From Gammaproteobacteria bacterium (GTDB lineage Bacteria; Pseudomonadota; Gammaproteobacteria; Arenicellales; JAHEKD01), in NCBI GenBank assembly GCA_024638545.1, contig JAHEKD010000064.1:1-6735 (forward strand): 6,735 nt of DNA, read 5' to 3'. Within the stretch, counting starts at the first letter, position 1, and every line of letters starts with the position of its first letter. This document shows positions 4,999 to 6,735 of this stretch, one piece after another. Below the pieces are notes generated by a model. The model did no database searches and had not been told where the DNA came from. It was given only the letters and a program-made list of their open reading frames with translations. The translations under genes were made by a program, and so were the position numbers.

Positions 4999-6735
4999 AT
5001 GAATAAGAATTCAACAAAATACCATATCATCTCACTGCTTTTTTTTACCATCTGCGCGACCGGTTACCTGTTTGATGTCCTGTTTCTTGATAAGCACTTA
5101 AGCGCCTTTGATTTTGCATTGCAAAAGCCATCCTGGACGGTTGAATTTGGTAAAGTCAAGGCGCAAAATGATATGCTCTCAGACTCGCCAACAGCGCATT
5201 ATCCCTATAAAAGGGAGTTTTGGGAGGCAGCAAAGCAAGGTTATAACACGCAATACCTGCCGCATATCTTCAGCGGAAAACCGACGTCCGGTCAGGGTGT
5301 GGGTATATTCTCAACCAGTTTATTTCAGCTCATAATGGATATTCCAAATGCAATGGATTACAGTACCTGGTTCAGGCTGATACTGGCTGCAGCGCTAATG
5401 TATCTATTTTTATTCCAGCTTGGATTGGGCAGTGCCGCGGCGAGCCTGGGTGCTGTAGCCTGGGCATTCAACATGCATCAAATTGCCTGGCTCATGTTTC
5501 CGCAGCATCTGGCAACACAGCTGTGGCTGCCTCTTCTGCTGTGTTTGAATCTGATCGTGCTTAAAGATCGTCATCGGCTTTTTGGCAGTCTGGGACTGGT
5601 GCTCGCGGTTGTTTTCTTCTACACCAGCGGATATACACAGATAGTTCTATACAGTTTCATATTTCTTGGAATCTTTAATACCTTCTATGTTCTACTGCTT
5701 CGCCAGGTCCCGGTAACTGAAAAACTAAGAATCTGGGCCTGGGTGCATGCTGTCTATTTATTCGCAGGGCTATTATTACTGCCCGATGCACTGTGGCAGG
5801 CGCAGGAAATTAAAGAAGGTTTGCGCGGCAGCCAGGATTTCAGGTATAACAAATTCGCGCTGGATTTTTCGTTTGCGGCAGTGATTCAATTGCTTAAGGA
5901 CTTGCTGCCCAAAGGCATCGATGCAATCCGCTTTTTGATGCCAAATTATCAAAGTGATCTTGGACAAATTCCGGCCATAAAAAATATCTTAAAAAGTAAT
6001 GTCGTCGAATTTCAGGTCTACTTTGGCCTGATATGCATGTATTTAACGATTTATGGGCTGATGGGAGCAGTATTGACAAAAAACAGGCTGCTAATGGTTT
6101 TTTGTATCATGCTGTTTCTGTGCATTGCGTTATTTAACGGTAATCCGACCATTATCAGTTTATTGAATATGATTCCGTTTGCAGGCTCAGGTTCATATGC
6201 ACGGATAATTACCTTGCTGGTGCTCACCGCCGTTATCATTGGCGCTTATGGTGCTAACTTTTTGATAGCGCATTTGAAAAACCAGCGCTATATCTATCTG
6301 TTATTTCCGCTGCTGGTCATTGTGCTGTGGCTGGTTTGTGGGAGGCTCGCTAATCCGGATACGCTGTCTTTGCGTGAATTTATTCCATGGTTAATCTATC
6401 TGGTCGTATTTATTATTTTCAGCATCGCTATGGCCAGAATCGGGAGATTGCACCTCATTGTGCCTGTGGCCGTTATTCTGACATTTTCAGAACTGACGGT
6501 GACCGGCTACGGGTTTAATACGCGACTGGACAAACAAAATCATTTTCCTCAAAATACCGTTATTAAAAAAATACGCGCACAGCAGGGTGATTTTCGCACA
6601 GCACTTTTGTTGAATCACACAGGTTACCATCACAACATTCTGAGCTATTACGACCTGTCAACGATAGGCGGCTACGAAACCACTGTCCCCAATGATTATG
6701 TCTATTTTATGCGCAATGCTTATCAGAGATTACAC
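4999..6735 (+). CDS. YfhO-type multi-membrane protein (GT-C glycosyltransferase-like), 3' end beyond the window
   Basis: An uninterrupted frame of 579 codons runs from ATG 4999 to the last base with no stop. The only in-frame space upstream reaches TGA at 4930 and offers no other ATG, GTG or TTG. The ribosome site is weak. A first membrane helix (about 9-30) leads to an extracytoplasmic loop with DSPTAHYPYKREFW at 62-75 and HIFSGKPTSGQG at 89-100, matching the acidic and G-x-P loop pattern of YfhO/GT-C proteins. About ten or more further hydrophobic helices follow between 126 and 500. The tail, with FRTALLLN at 532-539 and GGYETTVPNDYVYF at 557-570, matches the periplasmic C-terminal part of YfhO proteins. 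Firmicute YfhO proteins glycosylate teichoic acid from a lipid-linked sugar; here the acceptor is unknown. Full members are usually 700-900 residues, so a few hundred residues probably lie outside. Confidence 0.87.
   Translation, partial: MNKNSTKYHIISLLFFTICATGYLFDVLFLDKHLSAFDFALQKPSWTVEFGKVKAQNDMLSDSPTAHYPYKREFWEAAKQGYNTQYLPHIFSGKPTSGQGVGIFSTSLFQLIMDIPNAMDYSTWFRLILAAALMYLFLFQLGLGSAAASLGAVAWAFNMHQIAWLMFPQHLATQLWLPLLLCLNLIVLKDRHRLFGSLGLVLAVVFFYTSGYTQIVLYSFIFLGIFNTFYVLLLRQVPVTEKLRIWAWVHAVYLFAGLLLLPDALWQAQEIKEGLRGSQDFRYNKFALDFSFAAVIQLLKDLLPKGIDAIRFLMPNYQSDLGQIPAIKNILKSNVVEFQVYFGLICMYLTIYGLMGAVLTKNRLLMVFCIMLFLCIALFNGNPTIISLLNMIPFAGSGSYARIITLLVLTAVIIGAYGANFLIAHLKNQRYIYLLFPLLVIVLWLVCGRLANPDTLSLREFIPWLIYLVVFIIFSIAMARIGRLHLIVPVAVILTFSELTVTGYGFNTRLDKQNHFPQNTVIKKIRAQQGDFRTALLLNHTGYHHNILSYYDLSTIGGYETTVPNDYVYFMRNAYQRLH

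Noticed and set aside
4977..5006. A nine-codon reading frame (ATG at 4977) overlapping the start of the YfhO-like gene, possible leader peptide
   Set aside because: There is no ribosome binding site before it and nothing in the peptide suggests attenuation; such short frames are expected by chance.
4947..5378. The 10-mer CTGGTTCAGG occurs both in the intergenic region and inside the YfhO-like gene
   Set aside because: There are only two copies and similarity does not extend beyond the core, so it is most simply chance.

Overview
The base composition is balanced (roughly mid-40s % GC by eye), genes are packed tightly with overlapping stop/start codons, and the families present are typical of Gram-negative bacteria. 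A free-living proteobacterium, probably a gammaproteobacterium, fits best; this is an inference from style, and no taxonomic marker is present. The window holds no rRNA, tRNA, insertion sequence, CRISPR array or phage gene.

From 1 to 4775 all genes lie on the minus strand and probably form one or two transcription units. In transcription order they are: an integral membrane protein of the LPG-synthase TM / UPF0104 type (3819-4775); a GMC-family FAD oxidoreductase (2212-3714); a small twin-arginine lipoprotein overlapping it by 4 bases (1790-2215); a class I SAM methyltransferase (1095-1769); an extended SDR, NAD-dependent epimerase/dehydratase or 3beta-HSD-like (35-1102), overlapping the methyltransferase by 8 bases; and the first 11 codons of an asparagine-synthase-like glutamine amidotransferase (1-35). 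The last begins inside the stop codon of the SDR gene and leaves the window. On the plus strand, a large YfhO-type multi-membrane protein starts at 4999 and is still open at the right edge (579 codons seen).

The regulatory space is a 223-base divergent intergenic region (4776-4998) and a 104-base gap (3715-3818). The first holds a perfect TATAAT on the minus strand, a candidate plus-strand promoter and two short inverted repeats. The second holds a perfect 12-base palindrome overlapping a candidate -35 element.

Taken together this looks like part of a surface-glycan or glycolipid biosynthesis locus, or possibly a small-molecule locus. It offers tailoring enzymes (oxidation, reduction/epimerisation, methylation, amidation) and two polytopic membrane proteins of kinds linked to lipid-linked substrates. 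No glycosyltransferase, polymerase or exosortase is visible inside the window, so the product cannot be named. The most distinctive unit is the GMC oxidoreductase coupled to a Tat lipoprotein, which may be an exported two-component dehydrogenase.
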